This document shows, in pieces, positions 7,180-15,910 of a stretch of DNA of 21,613 bases (within the stretch, counting starts at the first letter, position 1; the number at the start of each line of letters is the position of its first letter). The position numbers and the translations under genes are program-made. Source of the stretch: Lutibacter sp. (GTDB lineage: Bacteria > Bacteroidota > Bacteroidia > Flavobacteriales > Flavobacteriaceae); NCBI GenBank assembly GCA_030748365.1, contig JASMME010000003.1, positions 1 to 21,613 of the forward strand, read 5' to 3'. The notes beneath the pieces are model-generated. The model did not search any database, was not told the origin of the DNA, and saw only the letters and a program-made list of their open reading frames with translations.

Positions 7180-8694
7180 ATGAACAAACCTTATACCATT
7201 ACCATCAGTTTTATCGTAGCCCTTGGCGGCTTTCTGCTGGGCTTTGACAGTGCGGTCATATCCGGAGCCGTCAACGGCATCAGTCACTATTTTTCTATGA
7301 ACGACTGGGAGCTTGGATTCTCGGTAGGCTGTGTCATCTTTGGAGCCATGTTTGGAAATATTGTTGCAGGCCCCCTAAGCGATCGTTTTGGAAGAAAGAG
7401 TGTACTGCTTATAACAGCCGTGTTGTTCACGGTATCAGCCCTTTGGTCTGCCACAGCCACGAGCTACCTGTCCTTTGTCATTGCGCGGATTATCGGTGGT
7501 ATTGGCATCGGAGGCGCCATACTGATAGCGCCCATTTATATTGCTGAGGTAGCCCCTCCCAAATTGCGGGGTAGTTTGGTCTCATTGAACCAGCTCAATA
7601 TCGTATTGGGTATTTCGGTGGCTTATTTTTCCAACTATTTCCTAATTGATATTTCAGCGGAAAGCTGGCGTTGGATGCTCGGGGTAGAAGCGTTGCCGGC
7701 CTTCCTTTATTTTGTGGCCTTGTTTATTGTTCCCAAAAGCCCACGGTGGCTGATCCAAAAACTAAACAACACCCAGCTTGCAGAAAAGACCCTGGTCAAA
7801 ATTGGCGGTAAGTCATTTGCCGATGAGACCATCAAAGAAATCCTGGGAGGCATGTCCAAAAAACAGGAAAAAGGAAGCTACGCCAGCTTTTTCAGTCCCA
7901 AAATGACCACCATACTTATCATTGCATTTGGCTTGGCTTTTTTCCAGCAGATCACAGGAATCAATGCAATTTTCTACTATGCACCTAGCATCTTTGAACA
8001 GGCTGGGGGCAGTACGGATTCAGCACTTTTACAAGCCATCGTAGTAGGGCTCACCAACCTGATATTTACCCTGGTTGCCATTCGGCTGATAGACCGGTTG
8101 GGAAGAAAACCATTGTTGATTATTGGCACTGCGGCTATGACCTTGGCCCTTTCACTGGCTACCCTGGCCTTTAGCAATGCCACTTACCACCTGACAGCAA
8201 ACCCTATTGCCCAGGTGGAGGATGCAGAGGTCAAGGCTGCCTTGACCACACTAGAGACGGCTTCTTACGACAGTCAGGAAGCCCTTTTTACAGCCCTGCA
8301 ACCCTTGGTGACCAGTGATCAGTTACTGGCCTTTAAACGAAATGAGGTAAAGAAATTTATCAGCATTGATGCCAACCTGGTTTTGTTGGCCATCCTTTTA
8401 TACGTGGCGGCCTTTGCCATTTCACTGGGCCCTGTAATGTGGACGATGCTGTCTGAGATTTTCCCGGGTAATGTGAAAGGAATTGCCATTTCTGCGGTTG
8501 GTTTTTTCAACTCTTTGGTCAGCTATACGGTTACGCAGTTTTTCCCCTGGGAGCTCACCAACTTAGGGCCAACGCTCACCTTTGCTATCTATGCAGCTAT
8601 GGCGCTGTTATCCCTGTTATTCGTAGTTAAATTTGTGGTAGAAACCAAGGGGAAAACCCTCGAGGAGTTAGAAGCCATTTTAATCCGGCCATAA
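7180..8694 (+). CDS. MFS sugar porter (SP family) with a periplasmic insertion
   Basis: A 504-residue inner-membrane sugar:proton symporter of the XylE/GLUT-like SP family. Hallmarks are GFLLGFDSAVISG in TM1, DRFGRK between TM2 and TM3, PKSPRWL at 185-191 closing the N-half, FFQQITGINAIFYYAP in TM7, DRLGRK between TM8 and TM9, and VETKGKTLEELE at the C-terminus. About 12 helices can be traced. Residues about 332-399, between TM9 and TM10, form an extra soluble stretch rich in Glu, Ala and Thr. It should lie in the periplasm; XylE-type proteins have only a short loop there. The gene sits between GH30 and the GH-A hydrolase and leads to the cytoplasmic phosphorylase, so it may import glucose or laminaribiose-size oligomers. 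Substrate is inferred only. Confidence 0.9.
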   Translation: MNKPYTITISFIVALGGFLLGFDSAVISGAVNGISHYFSMNDWELGFSVGCVIFGAMFGNIVAGPLSDRFGRKSVLLITAVLFTVSALWSATATSYLSFVIARIIGGIGIGGAILIAPIYIAEVAPPKLRGSLVSLNQLNIVLGISVAYFSNYFLIDISAESWRWMLGVEALPAFLYFVALFIVPKSPRWLIQKLNNTQLAEKTLVKIGGKSFADETIKEILGGMSKKQEKGSYASFFSPKMTTILIIAFGLAFFQQITGINAIFYYAPSIFEQAGGSTDSALLQAIVVGLTNLIFTLVAIRLIDRLGRKPLLIIGTAAMTLALSLATLAFSNATYHLTANPIAQVEDAEVKAALTTLETASYDSQEALFTALQPLVTSDQLLAFKRNEVKKFISIDANLVLLAILLYVAAFAISLGPVMWTMLSEIFPGNVKGIAISAVGFFNSLVSYTVTQFFPWELTNLGPTLTFAIYAAMALLSLLFVVKFVVETKGKTLEELEAILIRP

Positions 8695-8702
8695 GTAGAT
8701 TG

Positions 8703-10016
8703 ATGAAGTATTTTCTTATTATTTTGGGCATTTCACTATGTCTGGCAGCCACACAGTTTCTTCCAGAAAAACCTCTTTTCGGTGCCGATAAACCTGCTGA
8801 GGTAAGGTTGGTGCAAAACGGTGAAAAGTTTGAGTTGTTGGTAAATGACAAGCCCTTTTATATCAAAGGAGCTGGTTTGGAATTTGGCGATATTGCCTCT
8901 TTGGCCAAACACAGCGGCAATTCTTTCAGAACCTGGAGGACCGACAATGGACAACAGACTGGAAAACAAGTGCTGGATAAAGCCCATCAACACGGCCTTA
9001 TGGTTACCATGGGTATTGAACTTGGCAGTGAACGCCATGGTTTTGACTATAACGACCCTGAAGCTGTACAGACGCAATTTGACAGGGTAAAATCAGAGGT
9101 AATGTCACTAAAAGACCATCCAGCCCTCCTCATTTGGGGCATTGGAAACGAGCTCAATCTAAGCTATAGCAATCCCAAGGTCTGGGATGCTGTCAACGAC
9201 ATTGCCAGAATGATTCATGAGATTGACCCCCACCACCTAACCACCACCACGTTGGCGGGTATTTCAAAAAGGGAAGTCGGCTATATCAAAGAAAAGTGTC
9301 CAGACATAGACATCCTGTCCATACAGATGTACGGTGATTTACCCCAATTACCAGTACTGGTTAGAGACTGTGGTTGGGAGGGCCCTTATATGGTTACCGA
9401 ATGGGGTGCTACGGGTCATTGGGAAGTGCCCAGAACGGAGTGGGGTGCCCCAATCGAAGAACATACAACGACCAAGGCAGCCAATTATCTGAAGAGATAC
9501 CAGGGTGGTATTGAAGCCGACTCACTTCAGTGTATCGGATCCTATGTGTTCCTTTGGGGCAATAAACAGGAACGAACCCCTACCTGGTATGGCATTTTCT
9601 TAGAAAACGGACGTGAAACCGAATCGGTAGATGTGATGCACTATCTGTGGAACGGTCGCTGGCCCGACAACAGGTCGCCACAGATTCGCTCCTATACCCT
9701 CGATGGAAAAACTGCTTACGACCATGTTACCCTTTCGTCAGGCGCGTCTTACCGTGCAACGATTGCCGTTCAGGAACCTGAAAAGGACCCCCTTCAATAT
9801 ACCTGGGAAATCTTGCCGGAAAGTACCGATTTGAAAGAGGGAGGAGACCTGGAGGAACGCCCTGAAAATACAGTCTTTAAATACCGTGAGCCCGTCGAGG
9901 GAAGCCTTGAATTTTATGCCCCCGGGCCAGGACAATACCGCTTGTTTGTCTATGTTGATGATGGTCGTGGACATGCCGCTACCGCCAACATTCCATTCAA
10001 AGTAATTCAACCATAA
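8703..10016 (+). CDS. Clan GH-A glycoside hydrolase, GH158/GH2-TIM-barrel-like
   Basis: A 437-residue secreted or N-terminally anchored hydrolase. An in-frame TTG lies directly before this ATG, but ATG is the better start (MKYFLIILGISLC). The N-terminal hydrophobic segment has no proper lipobox. After a short N-terminal strand region (FELLVNDKPFYIKG), a TIM barrel spans about 50-320. The acid/base is predicted as Glu150 in IWGIGNELN and the nucleophile as Glu233 in MVTEWGATG, 83 residues apart, the clan GH-A pattern on strands 4 and 7. About 325-437 is a PKD/Ig-like C-terminal module (GQYRLFVYVDDGRGHA). The sugar-binding beta-domains of true GH2 enzymes are absent. Size, the two-domain layout and the beta-glucan context suggest GH158 (endo-beta-1,3-glucanase), but an unclassified GH2-like or GH5-like enzyme is possible. 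The gene starts 8 bases after the porter. Confidence 0.75.
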   Translation: MKYFLIILGISLCLAATQFLPEKPLFGADKPAEVRLVQNGEKFELLVNDKPFYIKGAGLEFGDIASLAKHSGNSFRTWRTDNGQQTGKQVLDKAHQHGLMVTMGIELGSERHGFDYNDPEAVQTQFDRVKSEVMSLKDHPALLIWGIGNELNLSYSNPKVWDAVNDIARMIHEIDPHHLTTTTLAGISKREVGYIKEKCPDIDILSIQMYGDLPQLPVLVRDCGWEGPYMVTEWGATGHWEVPRTEWGAPIEEHTTTKAANYLKRYQGGIEADSLQCIGSYVFLWGNKQERTPTWYGIFLENGRETESVDVMHYLWNGRWPDNRSPQIRSYTLDGKTAYDHVTLSSGASYRATIAVQEPEKDPLQYTWEILPESTDLKEGGDLEERPENTVFKYREPVEGSLEFYAPGPGQYRLFVYVDDGRGHAATANIPFKVIQP

Positions 10017-10027
10017 CCCCATAAAAT

Positions 10028-10050
10028 CACTGTTTATTGTCAGTGTTTTT
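10028..10050 (+). terminator. Weak hairpin with T-run in the operon
   Basis: CACTG (10028-10032) and CAGTG (10041-10045) form a 5-bp stem with an 8-base loop. TTTTT follows at 10046-10050. The stem is too short for efficient termination; it might give partial read-through control before the phosphorylase gene, or be chance. Confidence 0.3.
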
Positions 10051-10072
10051 GCCATGAAAAACAACCGTATTA

Positions 10073-13000
10073 ATGAATAAAAAACCCATATACTTAGGTG
10101 CTGTAAAAGCTTCTTTTGACCTCGATGACGTTCGTGGAGAGCAGGTAGATATAGAGGGTGAAACCTATTATAAAATTTCAAATGTCCAGGCCATGAGGCC
10201 CTTCTTTATGAGTATTGTCAGTGATTCCAATCACTGGATGTTTATAGCGAGTAATGGGGGGCTGACGGCGGGAAGAAAAGATTGCGACCAGGCCCTTTTC
10301 CCTTATTATACCGATGACAAAATCACTGAATCGGCCGATCTAACCGGTAGCAAGACCCTTTTCCTGGTAGATCAGGCTGATAAACGCTTTTTGTGGGAGC
10401 CCTTTTCAACCCAGCACCAGGGCCTCTACAAGATTCGCAGAAACCTGTATAAGAACTTTCACGGGAACAAGATTGTCTTTGAAGAGTGCAACCACGATCT
10501 CGGCCTTACCTTTCGTTACCAGTGGAACTCGAGTAACCGCTTTGGTTTTGTAAAAAAAGCAAGCTTGCACAACCACGGTGATAAGAAAGTAGGCATTCGC
10601 TTGATGGATGGGCTTCAAAACCTGTTGCCCTACGGCCTATCGGCAGACCTTCAAAATTCAAAAAGTAACCTGGCAGATGCCTATAAGAAAAACGAGTTAG
10701 CGGATACAGTTGGCCTGGGTATCTATGCCCTGAGTGCCATCATCGTGGACAAGGCAGTGCCGAGTGAGGCCCTCAAGGCCAATATCGCTTGGTCCCTCGG
10801 TCTTGAGAAACCCACCTACCTGCTATCGTCCCTACAGCTCGGTCTTTTTAGAAGGGGGCTTCCCGTTCAACAGGAAACTGCTGTCAAGGCTGAAAAAGGT
10901 GCGTACTTTGTGGTGTCGGACCTCCAACTGGAAACCGGAGAAAAAAAGCAGTGGATGTTGGCAGCCAATGTAAACCAAACCATCAGTGCCCTCAAGACCC
11001 TGTCTGATCAGCTTACAGACCCGGAAACCCTGGCCCTTCAGGTACAGGCAGACATTGATCTCGGTACCCGCAAACTCACGGAATTGGCCGCTGCCTCAGA
11101 TGGTTTACAACGAACCGCCGACAAACTGCAAAACACCCGGCACTATGCCAATACCCTATTTAACGTCATGCGGGGGGGTATTTTTGATGACCATTACCAG
11201 ATTGACCGAGATGATTTTGAGCGGTATCTTTTAAACGCTTATAAGTCAGCCGCTGATAGTTGGGGCACCTTCCTGGCATCCTTACCAGAAAGGTTTACCC
11301 TTACATCGCTCAAGGCTGCCACGGCTTCCCTGAAAGACGCAGACCTTCAAAGACTTTGTATTGAATATTTGCCCCTCAAATTCAGTAGGCGGCACGGAGA
11401 TCCCAGCCGTCCCTGGAACAAGTTTCTGATCAATACGACCCGTGAGACCGATGGCGCCAAGATACTCGATTATGAAGGGAACTGGCGGGATATCTTTCAA
11501 AATTGGGAGGCCCTTGCCCAGGCGTATCCGGCCTTTATTGACGGGATGATTCACAAGTTTTTAAACGCTTCTACCTTCGAGGGTTATAACCCCTACAGGG
11601 TTACCAAGGGCGGTTTTGACTGGGAAGTGGTTGAGCCTAATGATCCCTGGTCCTTTATCGGTTACTGGGGCGATCACCAACTTATTTACCTGCTCAAATT
11701 CTTGGAGTTCAGTGAACGGCATGATCCTGGGAAACTGGCCACCTATTTTGATCAGGAACTATTTGTGTATGCCAATGTACCTTACAAGATCAAGTCCTAT
11801 GAGGCCACCCTCAAGGATCCCAAGGACACCATCGTGTTTGACTGGGAACTGGATCAGGACATTCGTAAACGGAGAGAAACACTGGGTGCCGATGGGGCCC
11901 TGTTGACTGATGCCAAAGGGGCTGTTTACCACGTCAATCTCCTAGAGAAATTACTGGTTACCCTGTTGGCCAAAGTATCCAATTTTATCCCGGAAGCAGG
12001 TATTTGGCTGAATACCCAACGGCCCGAATGGAACGATGCCAACAATGCCCTGGTGGGCAATGGCGTTTCCATGGTTACGCTTTACTATCTCAGGCGTTTT
12101 CTGACTTTTTTCGAAAAGATCCTTCAACAATCATCCCTGAGTGAGGTGTCCATTTCGGCGGAGTTGTACGCCTTCTTTGAGCAGGTCAATACCACCCTGC
12201 AGCAATACGAATACCTGCTGGCTGGCAATATAGGAGATAAAGACCGCAAGCAGTTGCTCGACGCTTTGGGACATGCTGGCAGTCGTTACCGAACCACCGT
12301 TTATAAAGCAGGGTTTTTAGGTATCAGAAATTCCCTTTCCAAAAAAGAACTATTAGGCTTTGTTCAGACCACCGTCGCCCATTTGGAGCACAGTATTGAC
12401 GCCAATAAACGACCGGATGGATTGTACCATGCCTACAACCTGATGACCTTGTCCAACGACCGTGAAATAGCAGTCAGTTATTTAGCGGAGATGCTGGAAG
12501 GTCAAGTGGCTGTCCTGAGTGCTGGCTACCTTTCGTCCACTGCTTCACTGGCCTTGTTAGACAGTTTAAAACAAAGCGCTTTGTTCCGTGACGATCAATA
12601 CAGCTACCTCTTGTATCCAAACAAAGACTTGCTTCGCTTTGTCGACAAAAACCTAATACCAGCCGCTGATGTAGACCGTTCTCAGCTGCTTACCCAGTTG
12701 CTGCTGGACGGAAATGCTCAAATCATTGAAAAAGACCTAAACGGCGACTGCCATTTCAACGGTAATTTTAACAATGCAGACAGCCTGAAGGAAGCCCTGG
12801 CATCCCTTCCCCGGGAACGGTATGCCAGTCTACTCGACAAAGAAACCCCTTTGTTACTGGAGATTTTTGAGACTGTTTTTGATCACAAGTCATTTACGGG
12901 AAGGTCCGGTACATTCTTCGGTTATGAAGGACTGGGCTCTATCTACTGGCACATGGTATCCAAGCTGCTACTGGCAGTACAAGAAACCTGTCTGATTGCC

Positions 13001-13552
13001 ATTGAAAGCGAGGAAAGTGCGGAGACCATCGGACGTTTGCTCGCGCACTATTATGAAATCAATGAAGGAATCGGGGTGCACAAGTCCCCCGAATTGTACG
13101 GGGCTTTCCCTACAGATCCCTATTCACATACACCGGCAGGCAAGGGTGCCCAGCAACCAGGAATGACAGGCCAGGTAAAGGAAGACATCCTGAGTAGGAT
13201 GGGTGAATTGGGGCTAGTGGTGATAAACGGAACCCTTCGTTTCCAGCCCAATCTTCTGAGAAAAGCCGAATTCTTGAAGGCTGCCGAGTCCTTTACCCAT
13301 ATCGATATTCACGGACAGGAACAGCCGCTCGCATTGCAAGCAGGAAGCCTGTGTTTTAGCTATTGCCAGGTTCCGGTGGTGTACCAACTGGCTGATCGCC
13401 AGCAATTGGAACTGGTGCTGGAAGATGGTAGTTTGGTTACACAACAGGCCTTGCAAGTAGACCGAGAAATGAGTCAAGAGCTCTTTAAAAGAAGTGGCAA
13501 AATTAGGCAAATAAACGTATTTTTTGACAAGCTAGACAATCCTCTAAAATGA
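10073..13552 (+). CDS. Beta-1,3-glucan phosphorylase, GH149-like (or GH161-like)
   Basis: A 1159-residue protein without a signal peptide, so cytoplasmic. It resembles the large inverting phosphorylases related to GH94 that split beta-1,3-gluco-oligosaccharides with phosphate into alpha-glucose-1-phosphate and a shortened chain. The size (about 1100-1200) fits GH149 and GH161. The N-terminal beta-sandwich region has MRPFFMSIVSDSNHWMF and SNGGLTAGRKDCDQALFPYY (about 40-85). The helical-barrel part has DPWSFIGYWGDHQ at 524-536, where Asp524 and Asp534 are candidates for the general acid. It also has GRSGTFFGYEGLGSIYWHM at 943-961 and QQPGMTGQVKEDIL near 1027-1040, glycine-rich segments of the kind expected around phosphate. 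GH149 is favoured because that family occurs in Gram-negative bacteria and euglenids. The stop overlaps the GH3 start by 4 bases (ATGA), implying translational coupling. I recognise the family from motifs, size and context; the exact family needs a profile search. Confidence 0.8.
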   Translation: MNKKPIYLGAVKASFDLDDVRGEQVDIEGETYYKISNVQAMRPFFMSIVSDSNHWMFIASNGGLTAGRKDCDQALFPYYTDDKITESADLTGSKTLFLVDQADKRFLWEPFSTQHQGLYKIRRNLYKNFHGNKIVFEECNHDLGLTFRYQWNSSNRFGFVKKASLHNHGDKKVGIRLMDGLQNLLPYGLSADLQNSKSNLADAYKKNELADTVGLGIYALSAIIVDKAVPSEALKANIAWSLGLEKPTYLLSSLQLGLFRRGLPVQQETAVKAEKGAYFVVSDLQLETGEKKQWMLAANVNQTISALKTLSDQLTDPETLALQVQADIDLGTRKLTELAAASDGLQRTADKLQNTRHYANTLFNVMRGGIFDDHYQIDRDDFERYLLNAYKSAADSWGTFLASLPERFTLTSLKAATASLKDADLQRLCIEYLPLKFSRRHGDPSRPWNKFLINTTRETDGAKILDYEGNWRDIFQNWEALAQAYPAFIDGMIHKFLNASTFEGYNPYRVTKGGFDWEVVEPNDPWSFIGYWGDHQLIYLLKFLEFSERHDPGKLATYFDQELFVYANVPYKIKSYEATLKDPKDTIVFDWELDQDIRKRRETLGADGALLTDAKGAVYHVNLLEKLLVTLLAKVSNFIPEAGIWLNTQRPEWNDANNALVGNGVSMVTLYYLRRFLTFFEKILQQSSLSEVSISAELYAFFEQVNTTLQQYEYLLAGNIGDKDRKQLLDALGHAGSRYRTTVYKAGFLGIRNSLSKKELLGFVQTTVAHLEHSIDANKRPDGLYHAYNLMTLSNDREIAVSYLAEMLEGQVAVLSAGYLSSTASLALLDSLKQSALFRDDQYSYLLYPNKDLLRFVDKNLIPAADVDRSQLLTQLLLDGNAQIIEKDLNGDCHFNGNFNNADSLKEALASLPRERYASLLDKETPLLLEIFETVFDHKSFTGRSGTFFGYEGLGSIYWHMVSKLLLAVQETCLIAIESEESAETIGRLLAHYYEINEGIGVHKSPELYGAFPTDPYSHTPAGKGAQQPGMTGQVKEDILSRMGELGLVVINGTLRFQPNLLRKAEFLKAAESFTHIDIHGQEQPLALQAGSLCFSYCQVPVVYQLADRQQLELVLEDGSLVTQQALQVDREMSQELFKRSGKIRQINVFFDKLDNPLK

Positions 13553-15855
13553 TTAAAATCAAGCAAATAATAGGCCTAATGGCCTTGTTTATTTCAGGTT
13601 TCGTACAGGCCCAAACAGCAGATTTGTCCGGGCGAGAACAAGCGTTGGAGCGCATTGAACTGAAAATAGACCGTTTGTTGTCGCAAATGACACTCAAGGA
13701 AAAAGCCGGGCAGATGCTCAACGTCGGCCTGCCCACCATCCTAACCGGAGACTACTGGGATGCCAGAGACAGTGCGGTGTTCCATACCGACCGTTTTAAG
13801 AAAATGATTGTAGACTACGGTGTTGGCTCCATACACAATACGCCTGGATACCTGGCGGGAAAAGAAGACTGGTACCGAATGCTCAAAGAAATCCAGGACG
13901 CAGCTATGAACGAAAGCCGTTTGGGAATTCCTGTACTGTACGGTATTGATAATATCCACGGAGCCAATTATATCAAGGGCTCTGTTATGTTCCCCCACCA
14001 AATTGCCTTAGCGGCTACCTGGAACCCTGCCCTGGTAGGGCAAACAGCGGCCATTACCTCCTATGAGTCTAGGGCGGCCTCTTTGCCCTGGAATTTCAAC
14101 CCCAACGTCGATGTAGCCGCCACCCCGTTATGGGGAAGAATTGCGGAGAGTTTTGGGGAAGACCCCCACCTTATATCCACGATGGCCAGGGCCTATGTTC
14201 AAGGGGCTCAACAGACGGATCTTTCCCTGCCAGTAAGCAGTGCCGTATGCCTAAAGCACTACCTGGGTTACGGGGCGGGCAACAATGGGAAGGACCGGGC
14301 CAATGCCCTTATTCCGGAAAGGCATCTACGGCAGTATTTTTTACCGCCCTTTGAGGCCGCTATCAAAAGTGGGGCGATGGGGGTAATGATCAGTTCCAAT
14401 GCCGTAAACGGTGTTCCCTGTCATGCGAACAAATACTACATCACCGATATTTTAAAAGGAGAACTGGGTTTCCGTGGCGTGGTCATTTCAGATTTTAGCG
14501 ATGTTGAATTTTTGATAGGGGCCCATCAGGTGGCTGCCGATATGCGGGAAGCTACCAAAATAGCCGTCAATGCTGGGCTCGACCTGTTAATGAACCCCTA
14601 TGATGCCAAGGTGGTTGACATCATAGTAGACCTGGTCAACGCCCAGGAGATTCCTATGGAGCGCATAGACGATGCGGTCCGTCGTGTCTTGCGGCTTAAA
14701 TACCAGCTCAACCTTTTTGAAACTCCTTATAACCACCCAGATTCCTATCCGGAATTTGCTGGTGAAAAACATGTATCAGTCAACTATCAGGCGGCTTGTG
14801 AAGCGCTTACCCTGTTAAAGAATACACAGCAGGTACTGCCATTGCCTGCGGGTAAAAATATCTTGGTAACGGGCTACGGAGCCCATTCCATGAACCTGCT
14901 GAACGGCGCATGGTCAAGAACCTTTTTGGGCCGGGATACCCAGTATAATGATCCAACCAAAAGGACCGTGCTGGAGGCCATTGAGGCCCACAATGCACAG
15001 GGCCGTACAAGCTATGTGGCCGGTACAGATTATTTGACCGATATCAATACGGATGAAGCCGTCGCAAAGGCACGTGAGGCAGATTATATCGTGGTGTGTG
15101 TAGGAGAGATTCCCGCCACTGAAAAACCCTCCGATATCAACGAACTGGCCCTCCCGACGGTACAGCAGGAACTCGTCAAAAGACTTTCGGTCTACAAGAA
15201 GCCACTTATTTTGGTTATGTTACAGGGCAGGCCTCGGATTATCAGAGAGATTGAACCCTTGTCAGCAGCCGTACTGATGGCCTATTACCCTGGTCAGGAA
15301 GGTGGCAGGGCCATCGCTGATATTCTTTACGGAAAGGTCAATCCCAGTGGGAAACTACCGTATACCTACCCCAAATATTCCGGAAACCTCCTGCCGTATT
15401 ACCACAAAAAAACAGATATCAGGGATATCAACTGGGGTTTTGATGGTTTCTATCCGCAATATGAATTTGGCCATGGACTTTCCTATACGACCTTTGCCTA
15501 TACAGACCTGCGTCTTGACAAAGAACAGTTTTCAGGAGATGATTCCCTCAGGATCTCTATAACCGTCGAAAATACGGGCGACAGGCCTGGCAAAGAAACC
15601 GTCCAGCTCTACGCAAAGGACCTGATCGCTACAGTGGCTCCTGATGTCAAAAAACTAATCGGATTTCAAAAGATTTTTCTGGCACCTGGTGCCCGTAAAA
15701 CAGTGCTGTTTACCATTGATGCCAGCGACCTGGCAAGTGTAGGCCTTTACAATGAATGGCGGACGGAAACGGGTACGTTTGAGCTACAACTTGGTGGACA
15801 ACCCTCTAAATTGATAAGGAAAAAGATAGTATATCATTCCAACAACAAACAGTAA
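13549..15855 (+). CDS. GH3 beta-glucosidase, periplasmic (BglX-like)
   Basis: A 768-residue GH3 enzyme that should release glucose from the non-reducing end of laminari-oligosaccharides in the periplasm. The N-terminus has a signal peptide (IIGLMALFISGFVQA, likely cut before Gln23) and no lipobox. The first domain is a barrel with GIDNIHGANY, the substrate-site VCLKHYLGYGAG, and the nucleophile Asp315 in VVISDFSD; most relatives have SDW there, so SDF is a minor variant. The second alpha/beta domain carries LLKNTQQVLPLP and YYPGQEGGRAIADILYG. A C-terminal fibronectin-III-like domain (about 660-768) ends the protein. Length is normal for BglX-type enzymes. The start overlaps the stop of the phosphorylase gene by 4 bases, so the two are made together, although one enzyme works by hydrolysis outside the inner membrane and the other by phosphorolysis inside. 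Confidence 0.93.
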   Translation: MIKIKQIIGLMALFISGFVQAQTADLSGREQALERIELKIDRLLSQMTLKEKAGQMLNVGLPTILTGDYWDARDSAVFHTDRFKKMIVDYGVGSIHNTPGYLAGKEDWYRMLKEIQDAAMNESRLGIPVLYGIDNIHGANYIKGSVMFPHQIALAATWNPALVGQTAAITSYESRAASLPWNFNPNVDVAATPLWGRIAESFGEDPHLISTMARAYVQGAQQTDLSLPVSSAVCLKHYLGYGAGNNGKDRANALIPERHLRQYFLPPFEAAIKSGAMGVMISSNAVNGVPCHANKYYITDILKGELGFRGVVISDFSDVEFLIGAHQVAADMREATKIAVNAGLDLLMNPYDAKVVDIIVDLVNAQEIPMERIDDAVRRVLRLKYQLNLFETPYNHPDSYPEFAGEKHVSVNYQAACEALTLLKNTQQVLPLPAGKNILVTGYGAHSMNLLNGAWSRTFLGRDTQYNDPTKRTVLEAIEAHNAQGRTSYVAGTDYLTDINTDEAVAKAREADYIVVCVGEIPATEKPSDINELALPTVQQELVKRLSVYKKPLILVMLQGRPRIIREIEPLSAAVLMAYYPGQEGGRAIADILYGKVNPSGKLPYTYPKYSGNLLPYYHKKTDIRDINWGFDGFYPQYEFGHGLSYTTFAYTDLRLDKEQFSGDDSLRISITVENTGDRPGKETVQLYAKDLIATVAPDVKKLIGFQKIFLAPGARKTVLFTIDASDLASVGLYNEWRTETGTFELQLGGQPSKLIRKKIVYHSNNKQ

Positions 15856-15910
15856 TTTAATTAGTATAACATAAAAAGACGGTTCTGCTAACAGACCTGA
15901 TAACACCCCT

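Noticed and set aside
8700..8702. TTG as start of the GH-A hydrolase
   Set aside because: It adds a single residue directly before an ATG that begins a proper signal segment, so the ATG at 8703 is preferred.
8703..10016. Full GH2 beta-galactosidase/glucuronidase
   Set aside because: The protein is far too short and lacks the sugar-binding and immunoglobulin-like domains that precede the barrel in GH2.
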